Shown here piece after piece: positions 38,640 to 46,930 of a stretch of 64,000 nt of DNA. Location: NCBI RefSeq assembly GCF_014529625.1, contig NZ_CP076039.1, forward strand, positions 1,178,001-1,242,000, written 5' to 3'. The notes under the pieces were generated by a model, which did no database searches, was not told the origin of the DNA, and worked only from the letters and a program-made list of their open reading frames with translations. A program made the position numbers and the translations under genes. Origin of the DNA: Candidatus Pelagisphaera phototrophica (GTDB lineage Bacteria; Verrucomicrobiota; Verrucomicrobiia; Opitutales; Opitutaceae). Position 1 is the first letter of the stretch; every line of letters begins with the position of its first letter.

Positions 38640-39235
38640 ACCCGATTCAGGAATACGAAGGCTTGGGACAGGACGGGGTGGTTCTGACGGTCTACGATGA
38701 AAATGACATCTCTACGTTTTCGAAGGTTTGGAACGTGAGCTCTAATCACGAAACGCTGTGTGAGCTGGTCGAATGGTATGGCATCCCTTACCATCATGTG
38801 CCGGTGCCGAAGGAACCCGAGGCGAAACAGGCAGCCTTCGAGAAGACAGCGGAACTCATCGAACAGGCGGAGCCGGATACGATTGTGCTGGTACGCTACA
38901 TACAAATATTTCCCGCTTGGCTCTGCAAAAAATACCGTCATAAAGTCATTAATATTCATCACAGCTTTCTCCCGTCATTCATCGGTGCGAAGCCTTATCA
39001 TCAGGCGGATGAGCGCGAAGTTGATCGGCGCAACCTGCCACTACGTCTCACGGAAAACCTCGATGCTGGCCCGATTATCGAGTAGGATGTCGTGCGTGTC
39101 AGGCACAGCGATAGCATAGAAGATATGATGCGTCAGGGCAAGGATGTTGAAAATACGGTGCTGGCCCGAGGCTTACGATACCACCTGGAAGACCGCGTGT
39201 TGGTGCGCGGCAACAAAACCATTCTGTTTAGCTAG
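38640..39235 (+). pseudogene. purU: Decayed formyltetrahydrofolate deformylase
   Basis: One frame reads SSNHETLCELVEWYGIPYHH, INIHHSFLPSFIGAKPYHQA and ENLDAGPIIE. A TAG stop at 39083 replaces the expected glutamine, and the frame resumes DVVRVRHSDSIEDMMRQG up to TAG at 39233. This is the catalytic domain of PurU. Between HQA and ENLD the normal KLIGATCHYVS is found in another frame, so two compensating indels occurred. The N-terminal ACT domain is mostly absent. The gene has an interior deletion, frameshifts and a stop, and is dead. Confidence 0.85.
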
Positions 39236-39456
39236 AGCATGAAACCCGTTTCGCAGTTTCCCAGCCACTTTTGCTCTTAGTCTTGTTCTCTGGTTGTTGG
39301 GGAGGGAAATAAGATTCAGTTAGTCAGGTTAGATTGGCAGCTTTAAGTTTAACAACAATGGGGCTCCGAAGAATGCGAAACAGTAGGGTACCTAATGGAG
39401 ATCGCAGAGGTCTTCGAGGATACGCACGAGCTTGTGATTGCGATTCTGCGAATTGT

Positions 39457-41040
39457 TTAAGCAGTATGGATATTGGGTCGGCCAGATTCTACGGTAAACT
39501 TGGCGAGCGAAGTCGTCTTGCCGCCTACGCTAGTGACTTTGTCGATGACTTTGTAGTCCGAGGAGTAGGTATAGGGAGTGACATCGCACATTATGTAGCC
39601 ACGTTGGCGGTTGTGAAATTTAGTGCAGGGATTGCGGCCGAGGAATTCGTCTAGTCCTTCGAATTGCGATGATCCATCGCCGCTGCTAGAAAGGGAGGTC
39701 GTGACGAATTCGGAGGCCACGATAGCTTGGTCGGGCTTGAAGTCGTCAACGCGGAGCTCGTTGGCCCAGTTCGAATGGATGTCGCCGGTGAGGACAACGG
39801 GGTTGTTGATTTTGTGGTTCCGTAGGTGCTTGAGGAGAACTTTTCGTTCGTGAGCGTAGCCGGGCCATTGGTCCATGGAGTAGGCGGCTGGTGAGTTGGC
39901 CTTCGAGCGATCGACGAGAGCCATCATGACTTGTTGGGCTAGGATGTTCCAACTGCCTTTGGAGCGGGATAGGGAATCGAATAGCCACCTCCGTTGGGTT
40001 TTGCCGAGGAGCGTTTGTCTTGGGTTAGTGGCGGCGGTATTGAGGGGACTATGTCGGTCACCGTTCGGTTGGTCACTGCGGTATTGGCGGGTGTCGAGAA
40101 TGAAGAATTCGGCGAGAGTGCCGAAGCTCCCCTTTCGATAGAGAGTCATGTTGGGGCCGACGGGAAGCGAAGAGGTGCGCAGAGGCATCATCTCATAGTA
40201 GGCTTGATAGGCGTTGGCGCGGCGGATGAGGAATTTGGCGGTATCGATTCCCTCTTGTTCGGAAATGTCGTTGGCGCAGTTGTTGTCGAATTCGTGATCG
40301 TCCCAGGTTACGAACCATGGACAGGCGGCGTGCATAGCCTGGAGATCCTTGTCGCCTTTGTATTGGGCGTAGCGGATGCGGTATTGGTCCAGGGATTCGA
40401 TTTCGGGCCCTTGGTGGGTACGGACTTTGCCGTTTATTCCGGCATATTCGTAGATGTAGTCGCCAAGGTGAAAGACAAAATCGGGCCTGTCGGCGGCCAT
40501 TTGTTGGTAGGCGGTAAAGAGGCCTTGTTCGAAGTTCTGGCAGGAGGTGACGGCAAAGCGGAGTTTGTCCGGTGAGGCGTCGGGTGCGGGGAGCGTCCGG
40601 GTGCGGCCGACGGGACTGATGGCGTCGCCGGACTTGAAACGATAAGAATACCAATGATCTGGCTTGAGGTTTCGGGGCTCGATGTGGAGGGAGTGACCGA
40701 GTTCAGGCGTGGCGTTGACCTTGCCCGACTGGACGATTTTTTTGAAGGAGTTGTCTTCGGCGATCTCCCAATGAACCTCGATCGGAGTCTTGGGCATGCC
40801 GCCGCCCGGTTCTAGGGGCTTGGGCGCGAGGCGAGTCCAGAGGATGACACTTTCGTGATCGGGGTCACCGGACGCTACGCCGAGGGTGAAGGGATCGTTG
40901 GTAAAGTCGTGAGCCGGATTGGCGGAGCCGTAGTGGCTTAGGAGAGGGATCGATGAAAGGGAAGCAGCGTAGGCCAGGAAGAGACGGCGGGTGAGTCCAC
41001 CTTCGTGGCGAAGGGCGTTGGGAAGGTCATAGATGTTCAT
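39457..41040 (-). CDS. phoD: Alkaline phosphatase D family phosphodiesterase/phosphatase
   Basis: A 527-residue Tat-exported metallophosphatase. The leader has TRRLFLAYAASLSS. The N-terminal beta domain begins FTLGVASGDPDHESVILWTR. The catalytic part has FAVTSCQNFEQGLF, FVFHLGDYIYEYAG, FVTWDDHEFDNNCAND and VLTGDIHSNWANEL. These carry the calcium/iron ligands of PhoD enzymes, which release phosphate from phosphodiesters or lipoteichoic-like substrates. It is a single gene divergent from the rhaM remnant. Confidence 0.93.
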   Translation of the reverse strand: MNIYDLPNALRHEGGLTRRLFLAYAASLSSIPLLSHYGSANPAHDFTNDPFTLGVASGDPDHESVILWTRLAPKPLEPGGGMPKTPIEVHWEIAEDNSFKKIVQSGKVNATPELGHSLHIEPRNLKPDHWYSYRFKSGDAISPVGRTRTLPAPDASPDKLRFAVTSCQNFEQGLFTAYQQMAADRPDFVFHLGDYIYEYAGINGKVRTHQGPEIESLDQYRIRYAQYKGDKDLQAMHAACPWFVTWDDHEFDNNCANDISEQEGIDTAKFLIRRANAYQAYYEMMPLRTSSLPVGPNMTLYRKGSFGTLAEFFILDTRQYRSDQPNGDRHSPLNTAATNPRQTLLGKTQRRWLFDSLSRSKGSWNILAQQVMMALVDRSKANSPAAYSMDQWPGYAHERKVLLKHLRNHKINNPVVLTGDIHSNWANELRVDDFKPDQAIVASEFVTTSLSSSGDGSSQFEGLDEFLGRNPCTKFHNRQRGYIMCDVTPYTYSSDYKVIDKVTSVGGKTTSLAKFTVESGRPNIHTA

Positions 41041-41045
41041 AGTGA

Positions 41046-41471
41046 ATGAAATTTACCATGGGAGCGTGGTGTGTCAATTTGCGAACAGGCAATTTGATCC
41101 CTGCGATCGAGGACATGATTCCTGATCGTCACAACCGAGAAACTTACGAAAAGATATATCTAGGAATGCACCCGCCAACGGGAATTGTTGCTGGCTTCGA
41201 GGGTGAATATAAAAAGCGACACGATGAGATTTGGCCCGAATTGTCGTCGGAGCTCTCGGCGGCGGGTATATCCGATTACTCGATATTTCTGGATTAAGAG
41301 ACTCTGACGCTTTTCGCGGTGCAGAAGTTGTCGGACGACCATACGGTGGATCAGCCGCCAGAGAAGGAAATCGTCAAGAAGTGGTGGGCTTTCATGGCCG
41401 ATTTAATGGATACGAATTCTGATAACTCGCCGGTGTGCGTTTCGCTGAAAAAAGTGTTCCATACAGATTGA
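41046..41471 (+). pseudogene. rhaM: Broken L-rhamnose mutarotase gene
   Basis: From about 41195 the frame reads [17 protein letters not shown] and [10 protein letters not shown], the RhaM core. A TAA stop at 41295 interrupts it, and the same frame continues with TLTLFAVQKLSDDHTVD, KWWAFMADLMDTN and CVSLKKVFHTD, a perfect family ending at 41471. The N-terminal beta strand is replaced by unrelated sequence (ACVNLRTG-like, then [15 protein letters not shown]), which may be the tail of another protein. The gene is a chimera with a nonsense codon. A functional copy may exist elsewhere. Confidence 0.8.
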
Positions 41472-41632
41472 AGAAGGAATTCTGGATCGTGAGGGCAATC
41501 GTTATTGGCATAATTGTGGATGTGGCAGTGAGTTGTTCGCTTTGGGGAACTCGCTCCGTTGCGTTTTCAGGTGAAGTTAATAGGGGTGCCTGCCGTCTTC
41601 GATTTCCAAGCCAGCAAGATTCGGCCGACGAT

Positions 41633-42157
41633 TCAGGTGAGCGTTTCCAGAACGGTGTTTAATCGTTTTTCTGGTGATCCCTTTAGAGTGATGTAAGGGA
41701 TTCTAAAGCGCTCAAGAATCGATTCGAACTGCTTGTGCAGTCTCTCGCGTTCTTGCGGGCTGGCGCGCTGGCCTGGATCCGCTTTCCAGGGAATGTCGGG
41801 CTGGCAGAAGTAGTATCGATCGTAGATGCGGCTAAGGAACCGTTCATCGACCCAATGAATAGACGTGTTGAAATAATGCTCTGCGTAGAGGATCGATGAG
41901 AGGAGATTAGTATCGTGGAAAACGTATCGAGCCGCTTTTGCATAGGCGTCATCTTCAAGGCGAATCTGTCCCTGAGCGATGGGTTCGAGGTCGGATTCGT
42001 CGAGGGGCCGATCGAGCTGTTCGACATGCTGGCGCACGTATTCATTCGAGCAGGGGTCGCCAAAATGTTCTGCGACGGCCCGAGCGATGGTGCTCTTCCC
42101 CGTACATTCCGCCCCTAAAAAAACGATGCGGCGGACCTTATTTAAGGGGGTTGGCAT
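41633..42157 (-). CDS. NadR-like P-loop kinase
   Basis: A 174-residue protein matching the C-terminal ribosylnicotinamide kinase domain of NadR. Walker A is FLGAECTGKST, followed by SNEYVRQHVEQ, FHDTNLLSSILYAEHYF and YDRYYFCQPDIPW. There is no adenylyltransferase domain. Its start overlaps the end of the pnuC-like gene by 20 bases, so the two are coupled: a permease that admits a vitamin and a kinase that traps it. The divergent TPP riboswitch makes thiamin a possible substrate besides nicotinamide riboside. Confidence 0.88.
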   Translation of the reverse strand: MPTPLNKVRRIVFLGAECTGKSTIARAVAEHFGDPCSNEYVRQHVEQLDRPLDESDLEPIAQGQIRLEDDAYAKAARYVFHDTNLLSSILYAEHYFNTSIHWVDERFLSRIYDRYYFCQPDIPWKADPGQRASPQERERLHKQFESILERFRIPYITLKGSPEKRLNTVLETLT

Positions 42158-42764
42158 GTTTAGAGAGTTCCTTCCTCCAGCTCAAGAATCCTAATGCCGC
42201 CATTACCGTGAAAACGGTAAACATTGCGACCGCGATCCAGTAGCCCTGGATCGCCCAAAGAACGATAAAAGCCGTGTCTGCAATGAACCAAGCGATCCAA
42301 TTCTCGATAAGCTTCCGACTCAGCAGCAATTGTGCAAGAAAGGAGATTGAGGTAGCGAAAGCGTCGAGATAGGGAAGAATGCATTCCGTGTATCGATCTA
42401 GAATCGTTCCGATCCCTATCGTAGCGAGCAGACTGATCCCGCCTATCGCCATCCTCTGTTTCAAGGTCAGTCGGGTAATGGCGAGCGATTTGCTGGTGGG
42501 AGTGCTTTCGTTTTTTCCCCGAGAGGCCACTCCCCATTTCCACCAGCCGTAGGCCGATATCGGAATGAAGCACGCGTTCAACGTCATCGCCGCATAGAGC
42601 GACGCGCCGTAGCTCAGATAGGCGTAGAGTCCGTAGCAAAACAGGAAAAAGGGCCAGGCGAGGACTTTTTCTTTGATGCTCAGGTAGACTCCGATGAGCC
42701 CGGCTGCCGTCCCGAGCCACTCCACCATTGAGGTTTGTTGAATCTGAGTAATGATTGCTTCCAT
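42138..42764 (-). CDS. PnuC-family vitamin permease
   Basis: A 208-residue inner-membrane protein with about seven spans, starting at ATG 42764. An in-frame start at 42905 adds a charged tail and is rejected. Family features are VEWLGTAAGLIGVYLSIKEK, FFLFCYGLYAYLSYG, AYGWWKWG and ENWIAWFIADTAFIVLW. PnuC-type transporters move nicotinamide riboside (PnuC), riboflavin (PnuX) or thiamin (PnuT) by facilitated diffusion and rely on a kinase to trap the substrate. Here that kinase is the overlapping NadR-like gene. Thiamin is favoured by the adjacent TPP riboswitch and receptor. Confidence 0.88.
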   Translation of the reverse strand: MEAIITQIQQTSMVEWLGTAAGLIGVYLSIKEKVLAWPFFLFCYGLYAYLSYGASLYAAMTLNACFIPISAYGWWKWGVASRGKNESTPTSKSLAITRLTLKQRMAIGGISLLATIGIGTILDRYTECILPYLDAFATSISFLAQLLLSRKLIENWIAWFIADTAFIVLWAIQGYWIAVAMFTVFTVMAALGFLSWRKELSKHANPLK

Positions 42765-42923
42765 AGAACGCGATCTCTTCGAAAGAGGAAATCGTCGGAA
42801 CTGTCCATTCTCGAAATCAAATGCGGGCTTCGCCGGGTAATCATGCAATTGTTTTTTCGAGGTCTTGCGAGAGGAGAGCGGGTTGGTTCGGCTAAAATCG
42901 GTCAACGCGTGTTCAAGTCGCTA

Positions 42924-42951
42924 TTGACAAAACCAGTAAGGGGCTTACGTA
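42924..42951 (+). promoter_or_regulatory. Candidate sigma-70 promoter for the TPP riboswitch
   Basis: TTGACA at 42924-42929 is a perfect -35 box. A weak -10 (TACGTA, 42946-42951) follows after 16 bases. Transcription would begin just before the riboswitch at 42961. Confidence 0.45.
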
Positions 42952-42960
42952 ATTTGAGAA

Positions 42961-43077
42961 TCCTTAGGGGCGACCTGGAATGGGTCTGAGATAGCTTCCT
43001 TGCTGATCGGAATGACGAGCAGTGCAGACGCGGTCCCTTTGAACCTGATCCGGTTGATACCGGCGTAGGAAAAGGAA
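42961..43077 (+). ncRNA. TPP riboswitch (THI element)
   Basis: The conserved landmarks are in order: a closing stem TCCTT at 42961-42965 with AAGGA near 43071-43076, GGGTCTGAGATAGC for the pyrimidine-sensing arm, and CCCTTTGAACCTGATCCGG then TACCGGCGTAGGA for the pyrophosphate-sensing arm. A variable hairpin (about 42992-43024) sits between them. The element lies 82 bases before the TonB-dependent receptor and should switch it off when thiamin pyrophosphate is plentiful. Confidence 0.92.
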
Positions 43078-43158
43078 TGAGTCCTGTTCTTGTTTTGGAG
43101 CGGATTCACCTTTCTTCGCTCAACACCGGATCTCAAACCGCAAATATTGAGATCCTAA

Positions 43159-45282
43159 ATGAAGAATAGAAACACCTTGAAGGCCATCGCGGCAGGCAGC
43201 GTCATTGCGCTGGCGGCGATCGGACCGATTAATGCCCAGGAAGTTGCCAATGCAAAGGGCGACGCTATCGACTTGCCCTCCGTTTTCGTGACGGGTGATT
43301 TATGGCAGACCGAGCGCGGCAAAACGACGGCGAGCATCAGCTTGCTTGATCGAAAAGAGCTGGAAAGCCCTGAAAGGGGTCACTTCGATGACCTTTCAGC
43401 CTACCTGCCAAATCTCACCACGACCGGTGGCACCGCTCGCTCCCGCTACATCCAAATCCGGGGTATCGGTGAAAACTCGCAGTTCGAAGGCGAAACGCCT
43501 GACTCCGCCGTCGCATTCCTCATAGACGACATGGACTTTACCGGGCTTGGGTCCGCAGGGAGTCTTTTCGACGTCAAGCAGGTCGAAGTCCTCCGCGGGC
43601 CGCAAGCCGGCGCCTTCGGAGCCAACGCGGCGGGAGGATTGATTCGCATCGTCAGCGCGGAACCCACTCCTTACTGGACGGGGACTGCCCAGACGAGCAT
43701 GGGCGAGGACTCGATGTATGGCGGCGAGATTGCGATCGGCGGACCGTTGTCTGAAAACGATCCGGAAAGACTGACAATGCGCTTCGCATTAAAGAGCCAG
43801 CAAAGCGACGGGTTTTACAGGAACGAATTCCTGGGTCGCGATGATACCAATGAGCGCAATGAAACCGCCGCTCGTTTCAAACTTCGTTTGAAGGAAGACC
43901 GCTACCAATGGGACGGGGCCTTGTTATACGTGGATATGAATGACGGGTACGACCAGTTCTCCATGGGCAACGATGCTCTTAGAAGCTTCTCCAACGAGCC
44001 CGGAAGAGACGAGGAAGAATCCCTTGGCGTAAGCTTGAAGGGTCAATTCGATACCGGGGAAGGCATCAGAGTCACTTCGAAAACGTCCGCCATGAAAACC
44101 GACTCCTTCTATAGTTATGATGCGGACTGGACCGACGCATCTTACGCCGGCTATCTTTCCACCTTGCGCGATAGAGAAGTATTCAATCAGGAGATACGGA
44201 TCGATAGCGACAGCAGTAACCTTAGCCGTTGGACAGTCGGGTTGTATTATCAGAATCTCCGGGAAGACTCCGACGTGCACTACCGCGACGGCGATCCCAG
44301 TCAGGGCGAGTTCAGTTTTGGCCAGGCGGATGTCGATTCGATATACGAAACGGAGACAATCGCCGCCTTCGGTCAAATGGCGTTCGAACTTAATGAAGGA
44401 ACCCGCCTCATCGCGGGATTACGATATGAGATACACGAGGTTGACTTTGACTCGGTATCCAACGAGCTGGGCTATTACCAAGGCTTCCTCTATGATGGGA
44501 AAAACGGGAACAACGATGATGTCTTCGGTGGCAAGCTCACTCTGCAGCACAACTTGAATACGGGCGTGATGGCCTTTGCGAGCATCGCCCGTGGCTATAA
44601 GGCCGGCGGCGCCAATAGCGGCACCTTCACAAGCCCTGAGTATCCGAGCGAATATGGCGAAGAAACGCTCTGGAACCTCGAAGCAGGTGTCAAAGGAAGT
44701 TGGGTGGATAACCGATTGACCGGTCAGTTAACCGCTTTCTGTCTCAGTCGTGACGATGCCCAACTCCGCGACTCCGTAGGTGCCGGCGGCTTCTTCCGCT
44801 ACTTGACGGTGAATGGAGAGGATGCGACGCATCTTGGAGCGGAGGCAGAACTGCAGTGGCAACTCAGCGAAGACTGGAGAATCGAAGCCGGTATCGGATT
44901 CCTGAATGCAGAGCGAGATTCCTATACGGATCCAGGAGGACTTGTGCCTGAACGCGAACTAGCGAACGCTCCTAGCTACAACTACAATTTTCGGCTCAAC
45001 TACAGTGCGGAATCCGGAGTCTTCGGATCCATCGCCCTGGCTGGGAGGGACGCTTACTTTGAATCGAACAGCCATCTCCAACAGCGCGATGCGGTCGCCA
45101 CCGTAAATGCATCCGCAGGTTACCAGTTCGAAAACTGGCGCATCTCGGTGTGGTCGAAGAATCTGCTCGACGAGAAGTATGCGAGCCGCGTGTTCTTCTT
45201 CGATAACGGAGACGGCGAGCGCCGCTACGAAGCCCTCGCTAACCCAAGACAAATCGGAGCAACGCTTTCCTACGAGTTCTAG
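43159..45282 (+). CDS. TonB-dependent outer-membrane receptor under TPP riboswitch control
   Basis: A 707-residue receptor with a signal peptide ending NAQ near residue 27. The TonB-box region is followed by a plug domain (ISLLDRKELES, RSRYIQIRGIGENSQ, VKQVEVLRGPQAGAFG, AAGGLIRIVSA) and a 22-strand barrel ending in phenylalanine (ATLSYEF). The upstream TPP riboswitch indicates that it imports thiamin or a thiamin precursor or complex across the outer membrane. The divergent PnuC-like permease and NadR-like kinase could complete uptake. Confidence 0.93.
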   Translation: MKNRNTLKAIAAGSVIALAAIGPINAQEVANAKGDAIDLPSVFVTGDLWQTERGKTTASISLLDRKELESPERGHFDDLSAYLPNLTTTGGTARSRYIQIRGIGENSQFEGETPDSAVAFLIDDMDFTGLGSAGSLFDVKQVEVLRGPQAGAFGANAAGGLIRIVSAEPTPYWTGTAQTSMGEDSMYGGEIAIGGPLSENDPERLTMRFALKSQQSDGFYRNEFLGRDDTNERNETAARFKLRLKEDRYQWDGALLYVDMNDGYDQFSMGNDALRSFSNEPGRDEEESLGVSLKGQFDTGEGIRVTSKTSAMKTDSFYSYDADWTDASYAGYLSTLRDREVFNQEIRIDSDSSNLSRWTVGLYYQNLREDSDVHYRDGDPSQGEFSFGQADVDSIYETETIAAFGQMAFELNEGTRLIAGLRYEIHEVDFDSVSNELGYYQGFLYDGKNGNNDDVFGGKLTLQHNLNTGVMAFASIARGYKAGGANSGTFTSPEYPSEYGEETLWNLEAGVKGSWVDNRLTGQLTAFCLSRDDAQLRDSVGAGGFFRYLTVNGEDATHLGAEAELQWQLSEDWRIEAGIGFLNAERDSYTDPGGLVPERELANAPSYNYNFRLNYSAESGVFGSIALAGRDAYFESNSHLQQRDAVATVNASAGYQFENWRISVWSKNLLDEKYASRVFFFDNGDGERRYEALANPRQIGATLSYEF

Positions 45283-45594
45283 CTTCCCTGTTGCTACGTT
45301 TGAACGAGTATTAGGTCTCCTTGCAAGGTGCCCTTTTGTATGGCTGTGCTCGGAAATTGACCTATCGTCTGACCGCAAAATAGGACCACAGGATTCTCGG
45401 GGAATAGGCCACTTCATCCATAGTCTGAGGAGAGGGGGCAGCCCGCCCGCCGCTCTTCGAGTAATTGAGGGCATCCTTCGCGACCGTTCGTTTTAAGAGC
45501 GGTACGAATAGCTCTTACACCAAAATGCGATTACAGAGAGTTATTGCTGGCGGCCACCATAGCGATTGAGCCGTTGCCTACATCGAGCAGGATT
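45283..45594. other. Gene-free stretch after the receptor
   Basis: About 310 bases with no supported gene on either strand; the frames are shadows of the receptor. It ends at the first copy of the module-boundary repeat, and base composition changes beyond it. Confidence 0.45.
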
Positions 45595-45683
45595 GTTGAT
45601 AGGAAATTCAATTGAACGAGAGTTACCTTCCAAGGGCCGCTTCACTGTCCGACGATCACCCTGTTCTCTCCCGCGAGCCCCTT
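45595..45683 (+). repeat. Boundary repeat copy a (long form)
   Basis: Starts with the core GTTGATAGGAAATTCAATTG and continues GAACGAGAGTTACCTTCCAA for about 88 bases in total, ending CCCGCGAGCCCC. A second copy at 48972-49060 is the same except for a few substitutions. The two lie in direct orientation and enclose a GC-rich block of three genes. Shorter relatives occur at five more places to 61.3 kb. Confidence 0.85.
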
Positions 45684-45873
45684 AACCATCCCGCCTTCGA
45701 TAGCTCCCACCAAGGTGGCCTATCCCGTCAATTGATCGACTGTATGGAGATTACGTCAGCATTGATCGCTCGGCCGCGTTGACCCCACACTCCCCGCGCA
45801 CCGGCGCTTGACCCAAACCAAGGTGCATCGATTCGGGGGCGGGGTGATAGGCCGCCAATCTGTTGGTGAAAGT

Positions 45874-46926
45874 CTAACCGATGAGAAATAAAACTAGCGC
45901 GCCACCGACGAGCGCGCCGAATTGCGTTCGAGGATTTAAACGGCGAAAGGGAATCTCTACCGCGAGGTAGGTCACTGTACCCAGAAACACGCTTAAAATC
46001 AGGGCACCCCCGGCGACCACCGGGCGCAGCGGATCCCCGAACGTGAAGCGCGCGTAAACGAGCAGTGGCCAGTGCCACAGGTAGAGTGGGTAACTGATCG
46101 CGCCGATGGCCGGGAGCACCGATCCACCCAAGATTTGGCGACCCACGCGCGAGTCATCACCGAGCCAAATCAGAATCATCGTGCCCAGGATCACCGCGAC
46201 CGCGCCCAGGTTCGGGTGATTTTGATCCTCGATGGTGATCACCACCGAGGCCACGATCAAGGCCAGACCCATCACTCCCGTGACGTCCCGTGCGCGGCGT
46301 GGGGGTGCGGGCATCCAGACCACCAAACTGCCCGCTAGTATTTCCCAGAACCGCACGAGCGGATTATAAAACAACGTCGGCGAATGAGCGCGCCAAAGAT
46401 AGATGTTCAACGCCACCGAGACGATCGTCACCGCCACCGTGAACTAGCGCGCCCGGATGCGCGCGCACCACAGCAGCAGCGGAAACACGAGGTAAAATTG
46501 CTCCTCGACCGCCAAGGACCACAAGTGAAGGAGTGGCTTTAAGTTTGAGGACCCGTCGAAATATCCGCGCTCCCCCATGAGCGTCAGGTTCGACGCGAAA
46601 CGAAGGGCGCTCAAGAGGTGTTTACCTAGGGTGCGTCTCTCCGGTGCAAACAGAAAAAATATGGCCGCGGCCGCGGTGGCGAAGAGGACCGTGAATAGCG
46701 CCGGCAACAGCCGCCCCTCCCGCCGCAGGTAAAATCGAGTGATTGAAAATGCGTCGCGCTCGAAGTCGAGCACCAAGCTGCGGGTGATGAGGTATCCCGA
46801 GATAACGAAGAAGACGTCCACCCCGATGAAGCCGCGCGGCAGCACCGCCGGGAAGCAATGAAAAACGAGCACAAGCAGGATGGCGATCGCGTGCAACCCG
46901 TCGATGTCGCGACGCCGGCTCGCCAC
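45874..46926 (-). pseudogene. Acyltransferase-3 (OafA/YrhL type) interrupted by an amber codon
   Basis: A GTG start gives RRRDIDGLHAIAILLVLVFH and GFIGVDVFFVISGYLITRSL, then WSLAVEEQFYLVFPLLLW. This is the classic O-acetyltransferase membrane domain with its catalytic histidine. A TAG stop at codon 161 (46446-46444) interrupts it, and the same frame continues through LFYNPLVRFWEILAGSLVVW and further spans to 45874. The total length of about 350 codons fits an OafA membrane domain without the SGNH tail. Unless the stop is suppressed or a sequencing error, the gene is dead. Intended role: acetylating a surface polysaccharide. Confidence 0.8.
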
Positions 46927-46930
46927 CGTC

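Noticed and set aside
38411-38962. A 183-codon minus-strand frame
   Set aside because: It is antisense to the dehydratase end and the purU relic, whose plus-strand identity is strong.
39994-40575. A 193-codon plus-strand frame
   Set aside because: It mirrors phoD; valine and glycine richness reflects complementary codons.
42765-42960. A second riboswitch for the pnuC-like operon
   Set aside because: The minus-strand leader was read for TPP and NAD-type landmarks and none was seen.
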